Source: PNON01 sp964387025 (lineage in GTDB: Bacteria > Chloroflexota > Anaerolineae > Anaerolineales > Anaerolineaceae). From it: 64,000 nt of DNA. The stretch covers positions 186,001 through 250,000 of the forward strand of contig CAYLUZ010000003.1 in assembly GCA_964387025.1 (NCBI GenBank), read 5' to 3'. The translations under genes were made by a program, and so were the position numbers. The notes below the pieces were generated by a model. The model was not told the origin of the DNA. It did not search any database and was given only the letters and a program-made list of their open reading frames with translations. Numbering within the stretch: position 1 is the stretch's first letter; every line of letters starts with the position of its first letter. Shown in pieces: positions 1-8,053 of the stretch.

Positions 1-880
1 TGTTACCGGCTTTATTAATCCTATTCATAGATTGGCTGAAAAAACACACAAAGCTGGAGCCCAGATTTGCGTGGATTGTGCACAACTTGCACCGCACAGA
101 TCTATCAATATGGGCAGCCTGGATGATCCGGCCCATATTGATTATGTAGCAATTTCAGCTCATAAAATGTATGCCCCATTCGGTACTGGAGCATTAATCA
201 CCCGGCGCGATACTTTTGAAATTGGGGAGCCTTTCATGCGCGGTGGCGGTGAAGTGGAGATCGTGACATTGGATAGTGTCACCTGGTCAGAACCACCCGA
301 CAGGGATGAAGCCGGGAGCCCGAATGTAGTCGGAGCAGTTGCATTGGCTGCTGCCATTTCTCAATTGACATCCATTGGAATGGATAAAGTTGCTGCTCAT
401 GAGGCGCAGTTAACCCGCAATATTTTATCAAAATTCAAGCAGATGAAAGGTCTGACTGTTTACGGTAATAGTTCACCTGAGCAAGCTGAAGACAGGCTGG
501 GTGTTGTACCCTTAAACCTGGATGGAATGTCCCATTACCTGGTGGCAGCCATCCTGGGTTATGAATTCGGAATTGGTGTCAGGAATGGCTGTTTTTGTGC
601 ACACCCGTACTTGTTAAAACTGATGGGAGTGGATGAGAGCAATTCAATAGTCGTGCGTTCCCAAATCCAATCTCACGATAAACGGCAAATACCCGGTTTG
701 GTTCGGGTTTCTTTCGGTTTATATAATACTGAACGAGAGATCGATACATTAATTCAAGCTCTTGAGGTGATCCTGGCAGGAAAGTACAAAGGCAAGTATC
801 ACCAGGATATCCCATCCGGTGCGTTCAACCCCGAAGGTTGGAAGGTTGATTTTAATAAATACTTTACCTATGAGGTTTAG
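1..880 (+). CDS. Class V aminotransferase / cysteine desulfurase-like protein (5' truncated)
   Basis: This is the C-terminal part of a PLP-dependent class V aminotransferase of the NifS/SufS/CsdA group. The reading frame is already open from base 2, and those first codons read like the family stretch just before the Asp that binds the PLP ring, so the gene begins left of the window. Visible motifs are VDCAQLAPHR (PLP-ring Asp and Gln) and ISAHKMYAPFGTG, where the Lys forms the Schiff base. A Cys pair (NGCFCAHPY) sits where desulfurases carry the catalytic Cys loop. Desulfurase or selenocysteine-lyase-like activity is the family expectation, but the substrate is not shown by sequence. The next gene starts 3 bases after the stop, so the two are probably cotranscribed. 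Confidence 0.85.
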   Translation, partial: VTGFINPIHRLAEKTHKAGAQICVDCAQLAPHRSINMGSLDDPAHIDYVAISAHKMYAPFGTGALITRRDTFEIGEPFMRGGGEVEIVTLDSVTWSEPPDRDEAGSPNVVGAVALAAAISQLTSIGMDKVAAHEAQLTRNILSKFKQMKGLTVYGNSSPEQAEDRLGVVPLNLDGMSHYLVAAILGYEFGIGVRNGCFCAHPYLLKLMGVDESNSIVVRSQIQSHDKRQIPGLVRVSFGLYNTEREIDTLIQALEVILAGKYKGKYHQDIPSGAFNPEGWKVDFNKYFTYEV

Positions 881-883
881 ATT

Positions 884-1459
884 GTGGCAGTAGTAGATGA
901 ATCTTCGGGCTTGTTGATAGAGGCCATAAGGTTTTCATCATTCAGGCATAGAACCCAACGCAGGAAAGATGCGTTAGGCAGCGCTTACATTCATCATCCC
1001 ATCCAGGTGATGGAGTTGATTTGGAGCGTTGGCGAGATCAGGGACAGGGATATCCTTATTGCTGCCCTCCTTCACGATACGATCGAAGACACCGTGAGAC
1101 CGACAAGTCTGGAAGAAGCCAACCTGAAACAGGAAATTTCAGATCTATTCGGGAAGGAAGTCCTGGCCATGGTGCTGGAAGTAACCGATGATAAGAGGGA
1201 TTTACATAAAGTGCGAAAACAATCACAAATTGATCATGCCCCGACCCTCTCATTTGGTGCAAAGATCATTAAATTGGCTGATAAAACAGCCAACCTTCAG
1301 GACATCCTTGACAATCCACCCGTATGTTGGTCACGTGCAAGGAAAAGGGAATATTTTGATTGGGCAGAAGAAGTGGTTGCCGGGCTGCGGGGGGTTAATC
1401 CAAAATTGGAAGAAAGATTCGATCAGGTCGTCCAGTCAGGCAGAATGATATTGGCATAA
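884..1459 (+). CDS. HD-domain hydrolase, small SpoT/MESH1-like
   Basis: A 191-residue single-domain HD phosphohydrolase. It carries a HHP motif after a basic stretch (AYIHHPIQV) and the HD signature ALLHDTIEDT, as in the (p)ppGpp hydrolase half of RelA/SpoT and stand-alone MESH1-type enzymes. There is no synthetase, TGS or ACT domain. The start is a GTG 3 bases after the preceding stop, which suggests translational coupling to the aminotransferase. A role in hydrolysing (p)ppGpp or a related nucleotide is inferred from the family; several HD proteins of this size act on other nucleotides. Confidence 0.75.
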   Translation: MAVVDESSGLLIEAIRFSSFRHRTQRRKDALGSAYIHHPIQVMELIWSVGEIRDRDILIAALLHDTIEDTVRPTSLEEANLKQEISDLFGKEVLAMVLEVTDDKRDLHKVRKQSQIDHAPTLSFGAKIIKLADKTANLQDILDNPPVCWSRARKREYFDWAEEVVAGLRGVNPKLEERFDQVVQSGRMILA

Positions 1460-1493
1460 TGTTTTAACTCGAAGGGTAACTTAGGAGGTCTTG

Positions 1494-1847
1494 ATGGAAA
1501 AATGGCAGAAACCCAGCGAACATACGATTGCCATCTATCAAAACATTGTTTCCCGGTTGGATGGTGTAGAGAAAAGAATAATGTTTGGATGTCCGTGTGC
1601 ATTTGTCAACGGAAATATGTTCTTTGGTGTTTATCAGGATCAGCTTTTCTTACGAATGGGTGCTGACCAAAGAGAGCAATTAAATCAAATCATACCGATC
1701 AAGTCCTTTTCACCCATGGGAAAGGTCATGAAAGCATATATTGTCATTCCAGAGGAAATTATTAATGATCAGGAAAAATTGCTTGCACTGATAAAAACCG
1801 GACTCTTTATCGCATTAGATTTACCCCCCAAAAAAAGTAAGAAATGA
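1494..1847 (+). CDS. TfoX N-terminal domain protein
   Basis: A 117-residue protein resembling the N-terminal domain of TfoX/Sxy, with the typical EKRIMFGCPCAFVNGNMF core (roughly residues 27-45) and an FLRMG segment. It lacks the C-terminal helix-hairpin-helix half of full TfoX. The ATG at 1494 is preferred over a TTG at 1491 because an AGGAGG site at 1483-1488 is well spaced for it. Stand-alone TfoX-N proteins are common in many bacteria and have no settled function; a competence role is not implied here. Interestingly the next gene encodes an HhH-like protein, the fold found in the other half of TfoX. Confidence 0.75.
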   Translation: MEKWQKPSEHTIAIYQNIVSRLDGVEKRIMFGCPCAFVNGNMFFGVYQDQLFLRMGADQREQLNQIIPIKSFSPMGKVMKAYIVIPEEIINDQEKLLALIKTGLFIALDLPPKKSKK

Positions 1848-1899
1848 TTTTCCGATTGAAACACACTGTACAAAGAATGCATAATCCTTGATGTTTTCG

Positions 1900-1928
1900 T
1901 TGTAATTATCAATCATCCTCTATATAAT
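1900..1928 (+). promoter_or_regulatory. Sigma-70-like promoter for the DUF4332 gene
   Basis: TTGTAA at 1900-1905 and a perfect TATAAT at 1923-1928 are separated by exactly 17 bases. Transcription would start near 1935, about 40 bases before the ATG at 1978, which has its own AGGAGG site. It was found by eye against the consensus only. Confidence 0.6.
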
Positions 1929-1977
1929 AAACTCAGACATTTATAATGCATTCAAAAATGAACATCAGGAGGATTAT

Positions 1978-2382
1978 ATGGCTTCAATAGTAGACGTTGA
2001 AGGAATCGGTAAGACATACGCGGTCAAATTACAGGCTGCCGGGGTCAATACTACAGATGCTTTATTGGAAATGGGAGCTTCACCCAAGGGGCGTAAACTT
2101 CTGGCTGAGAAAACTGGAATTACCGAGAAATTGATTCTTGAATGGGTCAATCATGTTGACCTTTACCGCATCAATGGTGTAGGCAGTGAATATGCTGACC
2201 TTCTTGAAGAAGCCGGAGTCGATACAGTGGTTGAACTGGCGACACGTAAACCGGAAAACCTTCACAAAGCCATGCTCGATATGAACCAGAAAAAAGATCT
2301 TGTCCGAAAATTACCGGCCCTTTCACAAGTAACGGAATGGGTTGCACAGGCAAAAAAACTACCCAGGGTGGTAACATACTAA
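1978..2382 (+). CDS. DUF4332-like helix-hairpin-helix protein
   Basis: A 134-residue protein made of two related helix-hairpin-helix-like halves: VEGIGKTYAVKLQAAGV near residues 6-22 and INGVGSEYADLLEEAGV near residues 64-80, both with the G-hG hairpin. This matches the DUF4332 family, which resembles the DNA-binding HhH region of polymerases and of TfoX C-termini. Function is unknown; nucleic-acid binding is inferred. It has a private promoter upstream and a strong terminator directly downstream, so it is a single-gene transcript. The ATG follows a CAGGAGG ribosome-binding site. Confidence 0.75.
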   Translation: MASIVDVEGIGKTYAVKLQAAGVNTTDALLEMGASPKGRKLLAEKTGITEKLILEWVNHVDLYRINGVGSEYADLLEEAGVDTVVELATRKPENLHKAMLDMNQKKDLVRKLPALSQVTEWVAQAKKLPRVVTY

Positions 2383-2400
2383 TATTATTATAGAAACAAC

Positions 2401-2430
2401 AAAACAAGGGGCGAAAGCCCCTTGTTTTAT
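2401..2430 (+). terminator. Strong intrinsic terminator
   Basis: A perfect 12-bp stem (2401-2412 with 2417-2428) closed by a GAAA tetraloop. The GC core GGGGC/GCCCC is followed by a T tract. It is nearly symmetric, but plus-strand genes lie on both sides, so it ends the DUF4332 transcript. Confidence 0.9.
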
Positions 2431-2476
2431 CAATAGTATTTTTTTTATTTCCAGATTATTATAAATGAAGGACAGT

Positions 2477-2806
2477 ATGGATTCTAATAATGTTGATATT
2501 GTAGGTTCGTATCATCTTGCTCAGAGCATCCAGGTGCAGGATGGTTCAGTGGTGAGTAAAACACTGGTGAATAAACCCACAGGGACCGTGACTCTTTTTG
2601 CCTTTGCAAAAGAGCAAGGTTTGAGTGAACATGCAGCACCTTTTGATGCCCAATTATTGGTATTGGAGGGAAAAGCGGAAGTGAGTATTTCTGGAAAGTG
2701 GTACACAGTATCCACGGGGGAGACGATCCTGCTGCCAGCTAATATACCCCATGCAGTTAAAGCCGATGAGGCATTTAAAATGTTGTTGATCATGATCAAA
2801 GCCTGA
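2477..2806 (+). CDS. Cupin-domain protein
   Basis: A small single-domain cupin of about 109 residues. The first cupin motif is recognisable but divergent (HAAPFDAQLLVLEGKAEV), and the second is GETILLPANIPHAV. An upstream in-frame ATG exists at 2465, but 2477 is preferred because AAGGA at 2468-2472 is correctly placed for it. The first motif has one His and no clear second, so metal binding is uncertain. Small cupins of this type are often sugar- or stress-related sensors or isomerases; no specific function is claimed. Confidence 0.75.
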   Translation: MDSNNVDIVGSYHLAQSIQVQDGSVVSKTLVNKPTGTVTLFAFAKEQGLSEHAAPFDAQLLVLEGKAEVSISGKWYTVSTGETILLPANIPHAVKADEAFKMLLIMIKA

Positions 2807-2942
2807 TGGTAAGATTATTGAGTATTTTGGAGATGGGATTTCCTTTTTTTAATAGAAGTAAAACTGAATAGGCACAATACCAACCATTTGTTGTATTCGT
2901 AGCATCATTAGGAGGAGCAGTTGGAAATAGGTGTTATCAATA

Positions 2943-4448
2943 TTACCGGATAATATTCGAATTTCCGCTGCCGTATGGGCTCGCCGTTACCACCTGATCT
3001 CCTTTGATTAGTGAGCTTTGAAATGGCTTTTCACCCGGCACAGCCAGCCACCCGCTGAGAATTAATGGAAATGGATCGCCCGCACCTATCCACTCACCAC
3101 GATAGATGCGTGCCAGGTGGACATGCGTACCTGTGGCAGCCCCTCCTTCACAAGAAGGGTGACCAATAGAATCATCTGTGCTTACCAAAGTACCCACCGG
3201 GATTCGATCCTTTTCAGCAATGTGCATATAAAGCAGCACCCATCCGGTGGTATTTCCCGCGTCATCCACCAAATCTAAAGTGAGAATTCCATCCTCTGAT
3301 CGGGTGACAATTCCAGCTGCAGATGCCCGGACCCAGGCTATTGAGACCGCACAATCCGGTTCATCAGTATTAGGCGCAAAATCCAGAGCGCCAAGTGGAG
3401 TTCCTGTGTTCCAATCATTATGTAATCCGCCAGTTAGAACCCATTCCTCACCTGGAGCAAACGGCAGTTCGAGAGTTGGGACCTGTAATCCATCCGGAAA
3501 AAGCGGTTCGACTGTTTGAGCACATATTTTTGGGTCCCCGAACATTTTTAGATAAGTGGCAAGGAAACCATTTGGGCCATAAAGCGCAATTTCCCAGTTG
3601 GATTGACGATAAAGCCGGGCAAATAAATATTGTAATGCCACCGTGCCAGCGTTGAGATCGGGTGAGATACGGGCGTAGCTTCCATCCGTGAAAGTCAATT
3701 CGGTCATCGTACCCTTGCGCCAGCCATAATAACCCATGTTCAAGAGTTTAGCTGCGAGTGAGAGTTCTTTGAAAAGGCCGTCATTATTGGGTGTATCCAG
3801 CCCCAGAGGATAAGTAAGATCGGGTGCTGATGGATTATCGTAAACCCAATGAGAGCGAAATTCTATGAAAGCCAGCAGAAAATGAGGGTTGACAGATGTA
3901 TTTTCTGACACCTGTTTCACTATCTCTGATCCGGAAATTTGGTCGGTATCCACATTCTGGGTATAAGAGCTTAGCATGCCATTTGCTTGAATTATAAATT
4001 CCTCGATATTGAAGGTTTTTCCACAAGGTGAATTTACGATCTCGCTATTTGGCAAAAGAAATTGGGGATAAGGAGGTTCTTCAGGCAATCTTGGAATTAC
4101 GAGAAGTTGATTGTTGGTCAACAAACCCCGGGCAGGGAGTGGTTGAGCAGAAAGAATTTCATCGGGAAATACGCCAAAATGTGCAGAAACAACAGTTAAC
4201 GTATCCCCAGACTGTACAGTATATGAGATAAACCTGGCAGGATCATAATCGAGGGGATTGTTTGCAGGGGGAATCTGCTGCGAAACGGGAGTCTGAAGAA
4301 ATTGGGAAGCTGCTGGTGGTGTTTCATAAATTCCCGGAGAACTCGTTCCTGCTCGATCGGGGACTCCCGATGATGGTTTGAACGGGAAATTGCAGGCAGT
4401 GGAAATAAAAAAAATAAGAGCGAAAATAAATAGAATGGACTTGCGCAA
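2943..4448 (-). CDS. LysM and M23-like peptidase lipoprotein
   Basis: A 501-residue secreted lipoprotein. The N-terminus has a basic start, a hydrophobic core and the lipobox ISTAC near residue 19. A LysM domain (YTVQSGDTLTVVSAHFG) lies near residues 76-120. The C-terminal third is M23-like: GGLHNDW, ALDFAPN and the HxH signature GTHVHLAR, the pattern of the M23 subgroup where the first His lies in a GG-x-H segment well before the Asp. The product probably binds and cleaves peptidoglycan from the outer face of the membrane. The start is TTG at 4448, with AGGAT a few bases upstream. It diverges from the sugar locus starting at 4794. Confidence 0.85.
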   Translation of the reverse strand: MRKSILFIFALIFFISTACNFPFKPSSGVPDRAGTSSPGIYETPPAASQFLQTPVSQQIPPANNPLDYDPARFISYTVQSGDTLTVVSAHFGVFPDEILSAQPLPARGLLTNNQLLVIPRLPEEPPYPQFLLPNSEIVNSPCGKTFNIEEFIIQANGMLSSYTQNVDTDQISGSEIVKQVSENTSVNPHFLLAFIEFRSHWVYDNPSAPDLTYPLGLDTPNNDGLFKELSLAAKLLNMGYYGWRKGTMTELTFTDGSYARISPDLNAGTVALQYLFARLYRQSNWEIALYGPNGFLATYLKMFGDPKICAQTVEPLFPDGLQVPTLELPFAPGEEWVLTGGLHNDWNTGTPLGALDFAPNTDEPDCAVSIAWVRASAAGIVTRSEDGILTLDLVDDAGNTTGWVLLYMHIAEKDRIPVGTLVSTDDSIGHPSCEGGAATGTHVHLARIYRGEWIGAGDPFPLILSGWLAVPGEKPFQSSLIKGDQVVTASPYGSGNSNIIR

Positions 4449-4793
4449 GTATTATCCTAAGTTTATATAGCAATCGGTAAACATCTGCTAATATATTATT
4501 ATACGGTCAATTTTTACGTAATCTCCTTTTTCATACAATCTGTTGGAATAAACCAGAAACGAACTTAATTCTTCACGGGTGGTGTTCATCAGGTAGTATG
4601 GCTGGATAGCCGGGTTAATTGAAATAGTAGACCATCCCATATGCTTCATTGGATTGCCAGATAATCATTCTTTTAATTCGATTAATCCCCAATAATTGCC
4701 TATTGACAAGTATCAACAATATTGTTAATATAATTTTGTAAAATTCTATAATAAAACAACAATAAACAACAAAATTCAACAAAAGGATTTACA
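4449..4793. other. Divergent intergenic region
   Basis: 345 AT-rich bases between the lipoprotein gene (minus) and the sugar locus (plus). The right end holds the promoter and palindrome described at 4703-4734, followed by a C/A-rich leader with several CAACA repeats (4755-4782). No convincing small gene or RNA was seen in the left two thirds, which must carry the minus-strand promoter. Confidence 0.6.
4703..4734 (+). promoter_or_regulatory. Promoter with overlapping palindromic operator for the sugar locus
   Basis: TTGACA at 4703-4708 is a perfect -35. TAATAT at 4726-4731 lies 17 bases on, with a perfect TATAAT overlapping it at 4729-4734. Within the spacer, AACAATATTGTT (4715-4726) is a perfect 12-bp palindrome. 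A repressor bound there would block polymerase, so it is a good candidate operator for the DeoR-type regulator encoded just downstream. Operator assignment is inference. Confidence 0.6.
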
Positions 4794-5564
4794 TTGACCA
4801 CCTTCAGACGTCGGCAATCGTTATTGGATGTACTCCGCAGGCAACCTGGTCTGCGCGTTCCTGAATTGGCAAAAGTTTTGGATGTTTCAGAAGGAACTGT
4901 ACGTAACGATCTCAACGCTCTTGAAAACGAAGGAAGATTAAACCGGGTCCATGGGGGAGCAGTATTAAAAAACCAGGACCAATTCCAAACCAACTCATTC
5001 ATGCGACGATATGAAATAAATTCAGCTGCCAAACTGGCAATTGCCAAAGAGGCTGCCTTATTGGTGATGGATGGTGACTCAATTCTGCTGGATGCAAGCA
5101 GCACCTGTCATTACTTTGCCCAGGGACTATCAGAAAGACAAGGGTTAAGAGTTGTGACAAACGGATTTGATGTAGCCAGGGAACTTGCGCAAAATTCATC
5201 CAACAACGTAATCCTGATCGGGGGAGTGGTTAACTATAACTCGTCGTCAGTGACCGGCCTATTGAGCGAGCGAATTATCGAAGATTTATGTATCCAAAAA
5301 GCTTTCCTTTCGTGCAGCGGTTTCAGCCTGGAACGCGGGATGACCGAGGTCCATTTGGAAGAAGCCCAATTGAAGAGAAAAGTAATTGATTCAACCCAGC
5401 AGTTATTTGCTTTAGTGGATTCTTCCAAATTCGGAAAAGAAGATTTAACACCTTTTGCCAAAATTGGGAAGATAACCCATTTGTTCACTGATGCGGGAAT
5501 CAATGATGACTGGAAATCCCGATTACTTGAAGCTAACATTCCCTTTACAGTTTGTATTGAATAA
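4794..5564 (+). CDS. DeoR-family transcriptional regulator
   Basis: A 256-residue DeoR regulator. An N-terminal winged helix-turn-helix occupies residues 1-57, with the family signature VRNDLNALENEGRLNRVHGG. It is followed by the DeoR effector domain related to sugar-phosphate isomerases (DASSTCHYFAQGL, VVTNGFDVA, GGVVNYNS, LVDSSKFGK). Members bind a phosphorylated sugar and usually repress adjacent catabolic genes. The start is TTG at 4794 behind AAAAGGA. It is the first gene of the rhamnose-type locus, and the palindrome in its own promoter suggests autoregulation. DeoR-type rhamnose regulators are known in other bacteria, which fits, but the effector here is inferred. Confidence 0.9.
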   Translation: MTTFRRRQSLLDVLRRQPGLRVPELAKVLDVSEGTVRNDLNALENEGRLNRVHGGAVLKNQDQFQTNSFMRRYEINSAAKLAIAKEAALLVMDGDSILLDASSTCHYFAQGLSERQGLRVVTNGFDVARELAQNSSNNVILIGGVVNYNSSSVTGLLSERIIEDLCIQKAFLSCSGFSLERGMTEVHLEEAQLKRKVIDSTQQLFALVDSSKFGKEDLTPFAKIGKITHLFTDAGINDDWKSRLLEANIPFTVCIE

Positions 5565-5587
5565 CAGATCCGCGGAGTTGGAAAACA

Positions 5588-7081
5588 ATGGCTGAAGAAA
5601 ACCATCGTATTTTACTGGAAGTACAGGAAATGACACGCCGTTTTCCTGGTGTCCTTGCTCTAAATAATGTGGATTTTGATGTGCGTGCAGGAGAAGTTCA
5701 CGCGTTGGTGGGGGAAAATGGAGCCGGTAAATCCACCATGATCAACATTCTCGCAGGTGTTTTACAACCAAGCGGCGGGAAAATGCTTCTGGATGGAAAT
5801 CCGGTGGTATTCCATAACCCTGCCGATACTCAAAAAGCCGGTATTAGCGTAATATTTCAAGAATTCAACCTTGTTCCACATTTGAGTGTCGCAGAAAACA
5901 TTTTTATTAATCGTGAGCCCACCCGCAACGGGATGATCGACTGGGCAAAGATGAACCAGCAATCTGCCAAGGCACTTAAGCGGCTGGAAATAGATATTGA
6001 TCCGCGGATGCCGGTATCTTCTCTCTCGGTAGCCCAACAACAACTGGTGGAAATTGCACGCGCGCTCGCTTTTGATGCGCGCGTTATTGTTATGGATGAA
6101 CCTACTGCAGCACTTTCGGAACGGGAAGTGGATCGACTCCTGGATATCGTCAGATCTATGGCGAAAGAAAACGTCGGCGTTATCTACGTTTCGCACAAAT
6201 TGGAAGAAGTGTTTCGTGTAGCTGATCGGATCACGATCCTGCGGGATGGTGCACATATCTTAACCGATAAAGCATCCAATTTGAATGAAGAAAAAGTGAT
6301 CTACGCCATGGTGGGACGAGCTTTGGTTCATGGAAAATGTCCGGATCGGCCCATTGGCGAGGTTGTTCTCTCAGTAAAAAATCTAGATGTCGAAGATTCA
6401 GTTCGCAACGTATCTTTTGAACTACGTACTGGGGAAGTTTTGGGACTGGCAGGTTTAATGGGGAGTGGAGCCAACGAGGTGGTCGAAGCATTATTTGGAC
6501 TACGAAAAGCCCAGGCCGATGAAATAGTTCTGCAGGGTAAGGCTTTAGCGATTGATAACCCGCGGAATGCCATTCACTCCCGATTGGGATACGTTCCCAA
6601 TGATCGAAAAAAAGCAGGATTACTCCCCGATCTTTCAGTGAAGCAAAATATCAGCGTTGGAATTTTGGAACGGTTACGAAAACTGTTTTGGATCGATGGC
6701 AATAGAGAAGAAGTTTCGGCTGAAACTTATCGCGGAAAACTCAATGTTAGATGTTCGAGCCTAAATCAGAGGATCAGTAACTTGAGCGGGGGAAATCAAC
6801 AAAAAGTAATGTTGGCTAGGTCCCTGGCTGAAGATTGTAAAGTAATGCTCCTGGCAGAACCAACACGGGGTGTAGATGTAGGCGCAAAAGCAGAAATCTA
6901 TTCATTGATCGATACTCTGGTTGAATCAGGAATGGCCGTTTTATTACAGTCTTCTGAATTACCGGAAATAATACGTTTGTCGAGTAGGGTCATGGTTTTC
7001 TCATCCGGCCAGTCACGCGGGGAATTAGCTGGCGAGGAACTGACACAGGAATCAGTTATGGCTTTGGCAACCCGGGTCTAG
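5588..7081 (+). CDS. Sugar ABC transporter ATP-binding protein, RbsA/MglA type
   Basis: A 497-residue double-ATPase of the carbohydrate uptake transporter 2 (RbsA/MglA) family. The first domain is complete: GENGAGKST, SVAQQQLVEIARAL and VIVMDEPTAAL. The second has the expected non-canonical Walker A of this family (GLMGSGANE) and an intact LSGGNQQ signature. Its Walker B reads VMLLAEPTRGVDVGAK, with Ala where Asp is usual. It would energise sugar import with the two permeases that follow. ATG at 5588, 23 bases after the regulator's stop, places it in the same operon. Confidence 0.93.
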   Translation: MAEENHRILLEVQEMTRRFPGVLALNNVDFDVRAGEVHALVGENGAGKSTMINILAGVLQPSGGKMLLDGNPVVFHNPADTQKAGISVIFQEFNLVPHLSVAENIFINREPTRNGMIDWAKMNQQSAKALKRLEIDIDPRMPVSSLSVAQQQLVEIARALAFDARVIVMDEPTAALSEREVDRLLDIVRSMAKENVGVIYVSHKLEEVFRVADRITILRDGAHILTDKASNLNEEKVIYAMVGRALVHGKCPDRPIGEVVLSVKNLDVEDSVRNVSFELRTGEVLGLAGLMGSGANEVVEALFGLRKAQADEIVLQGKALAIDNPRNAIHSRLGYVPNDRKKAGLLPDLSVKQNISVGILERLRKLFWIDGNREEVSAETYRGKLNVRCSSLNQRISNLSGGNQQKVMLARSLAEDCKVMLLAEPTRGVDVGAKAEIYSLIDTLVESGMAVLLQSSELPEIIRLSSRVMVFSSGQSRGELAGEELTQESVMALATRV

Positions 7082-7090
7082 GAGCGATTA

Positions 7091-8053
7091 ATGGAAAATA
7101 TTCTAAAAAAGATCTGGAAATCATATAGCATCGGGGTGGTCGTTGTTGTTGTGGGCATCATTCTAAGTTTACTTTCACCGCGTTTCCTATCCATCGGCAA
7201 TTTACTCAATGTGATGACCAATGCCAGTCTTGTGGCGATCCTTGGATTGGGCATGACCCTAGCCATTGCGAGTGGAAATTTTGACCTATCTGTTGGCTCA
7301 ACTGCAGCTTTTGCAGGATGCATCTCTTTCAGTCTCGTCCCGGTCATTGGTGTACCAGCCAGTATCGCAGCCGGATTAGCTGCGGGGGCATTGGTAGGAC
7401 TGATCAATGGGTTGATCATTACGGAATTACGGGTGCCAGCTTTTATCGCCACACTGGGTATGTTGACAATCGTACGAGGTGCAGCACTGATCTATACCGA
7501 TGGCAAGGACCTTTATCTCTTTGGGCAGACGGGTTATAAAGTTCTTTCCGGGGAATACTTTTTCGGTATTCCCACTCCCATTCTTCTCTCAGTCGGAATA
7601 GCACTATTGCTTGGATTCGTTGTCAGCCAAACACGGTTTGGACGGCATATTCTTGCCATAGGCAGTAATCCTTCCGCCGCACAACGCTCAGGTATTCCAA
7701 CCAATCGAGTTTTGTGGGCAATATTTTCAATTGTTGGTGCGACCGCAGCATTGTCTGGCATGATCATCAGTTCCCAGGTCCTCACTGCAAATGGACGGCT
7801 TGCTACAGGATTGGAGCTATCAGCTATCGCGGTAGTAGTTTTAGGAGGTACAGCACTTTCAGGCGGCCAGGCAACAATGATTGGTACCATGCTCGGAGCT
7901 TTATTAATTTCGATGGTCAATAACGGATTGAATTTATTAAATGTGCCCATCTTTTACCAGGAACTCACCGTTGGTGTACTGATGCTTGGTGCACTTGCAG
8001 TCAATATAAGTCAGGGTTTTGATGTTCGTCGTTTACTCCGGAGGCAGGCATGA
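7091..8053 (+). CDS. Sugar ABC transporter permease 1 (RbsC-like)
   Basis: A 320-residue inner-membrane permease of the RbsC/AraH type with about 8-10 hydrophobic segments. The conserved family stretches ASGNFDLSVGS and the cytoplasmic-loop region ATGLELSAIAVVVLGG are present, as is TLGMLTIVRG. It forms the sugar channel with the next gene product as a heterodimer. It starts 9 bases after the ATPase stop and overlaps the second permease by 4 bases (ATGA). Confidence 0.93.
   Translation: MENILKKIWKSYSIGVVVVVVGIILSLLSPRFLSIGNLLNVMTNASLVAILGLGMTLAIASGNFDLSVGSTAAFAGCISFSLVPVIGVPASIAAGLAAGALVGLINGLIITELRVPAFIATLGMLTIVRGAALIYTDGKDLYLFGQTGYKVLSGEYFFGIPTPILLSVGIALLLGFVVSQTRFGRHILAIGSNPSAAQRSGIPTNRVLWAIFSIVGATAALSGMIISSQVLTANGRLATGLELSAIAVVVLGGTALSGGQATMIGTMLGALLISMVNNGLNLLNVPIFYQELTVGVLMLGALAVNISQGFDVRRLLRRQA

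Noticed and set aside
160..815. Minus-strand open frames opposite the aminotransferase gene
   Set aside because: They lie wholly inside a clearly coding plus-strand gene, have no ribosome sites and no recognisable domains.
2943..4448. Possible loss of the first metal His in the M23-like domain
   Set aside because: The His is present in the GGLH segment, as in the M23 subgroup with a longer spacing before the Asp. The same holds for the large protein at 55461.
4755..4782. CAACA-rich leader as a possible CRISPR or tandem repeat array
   Set aside because: The units are only 5 bases, irregular and without spacers. It is a simple C/A-rich leader.
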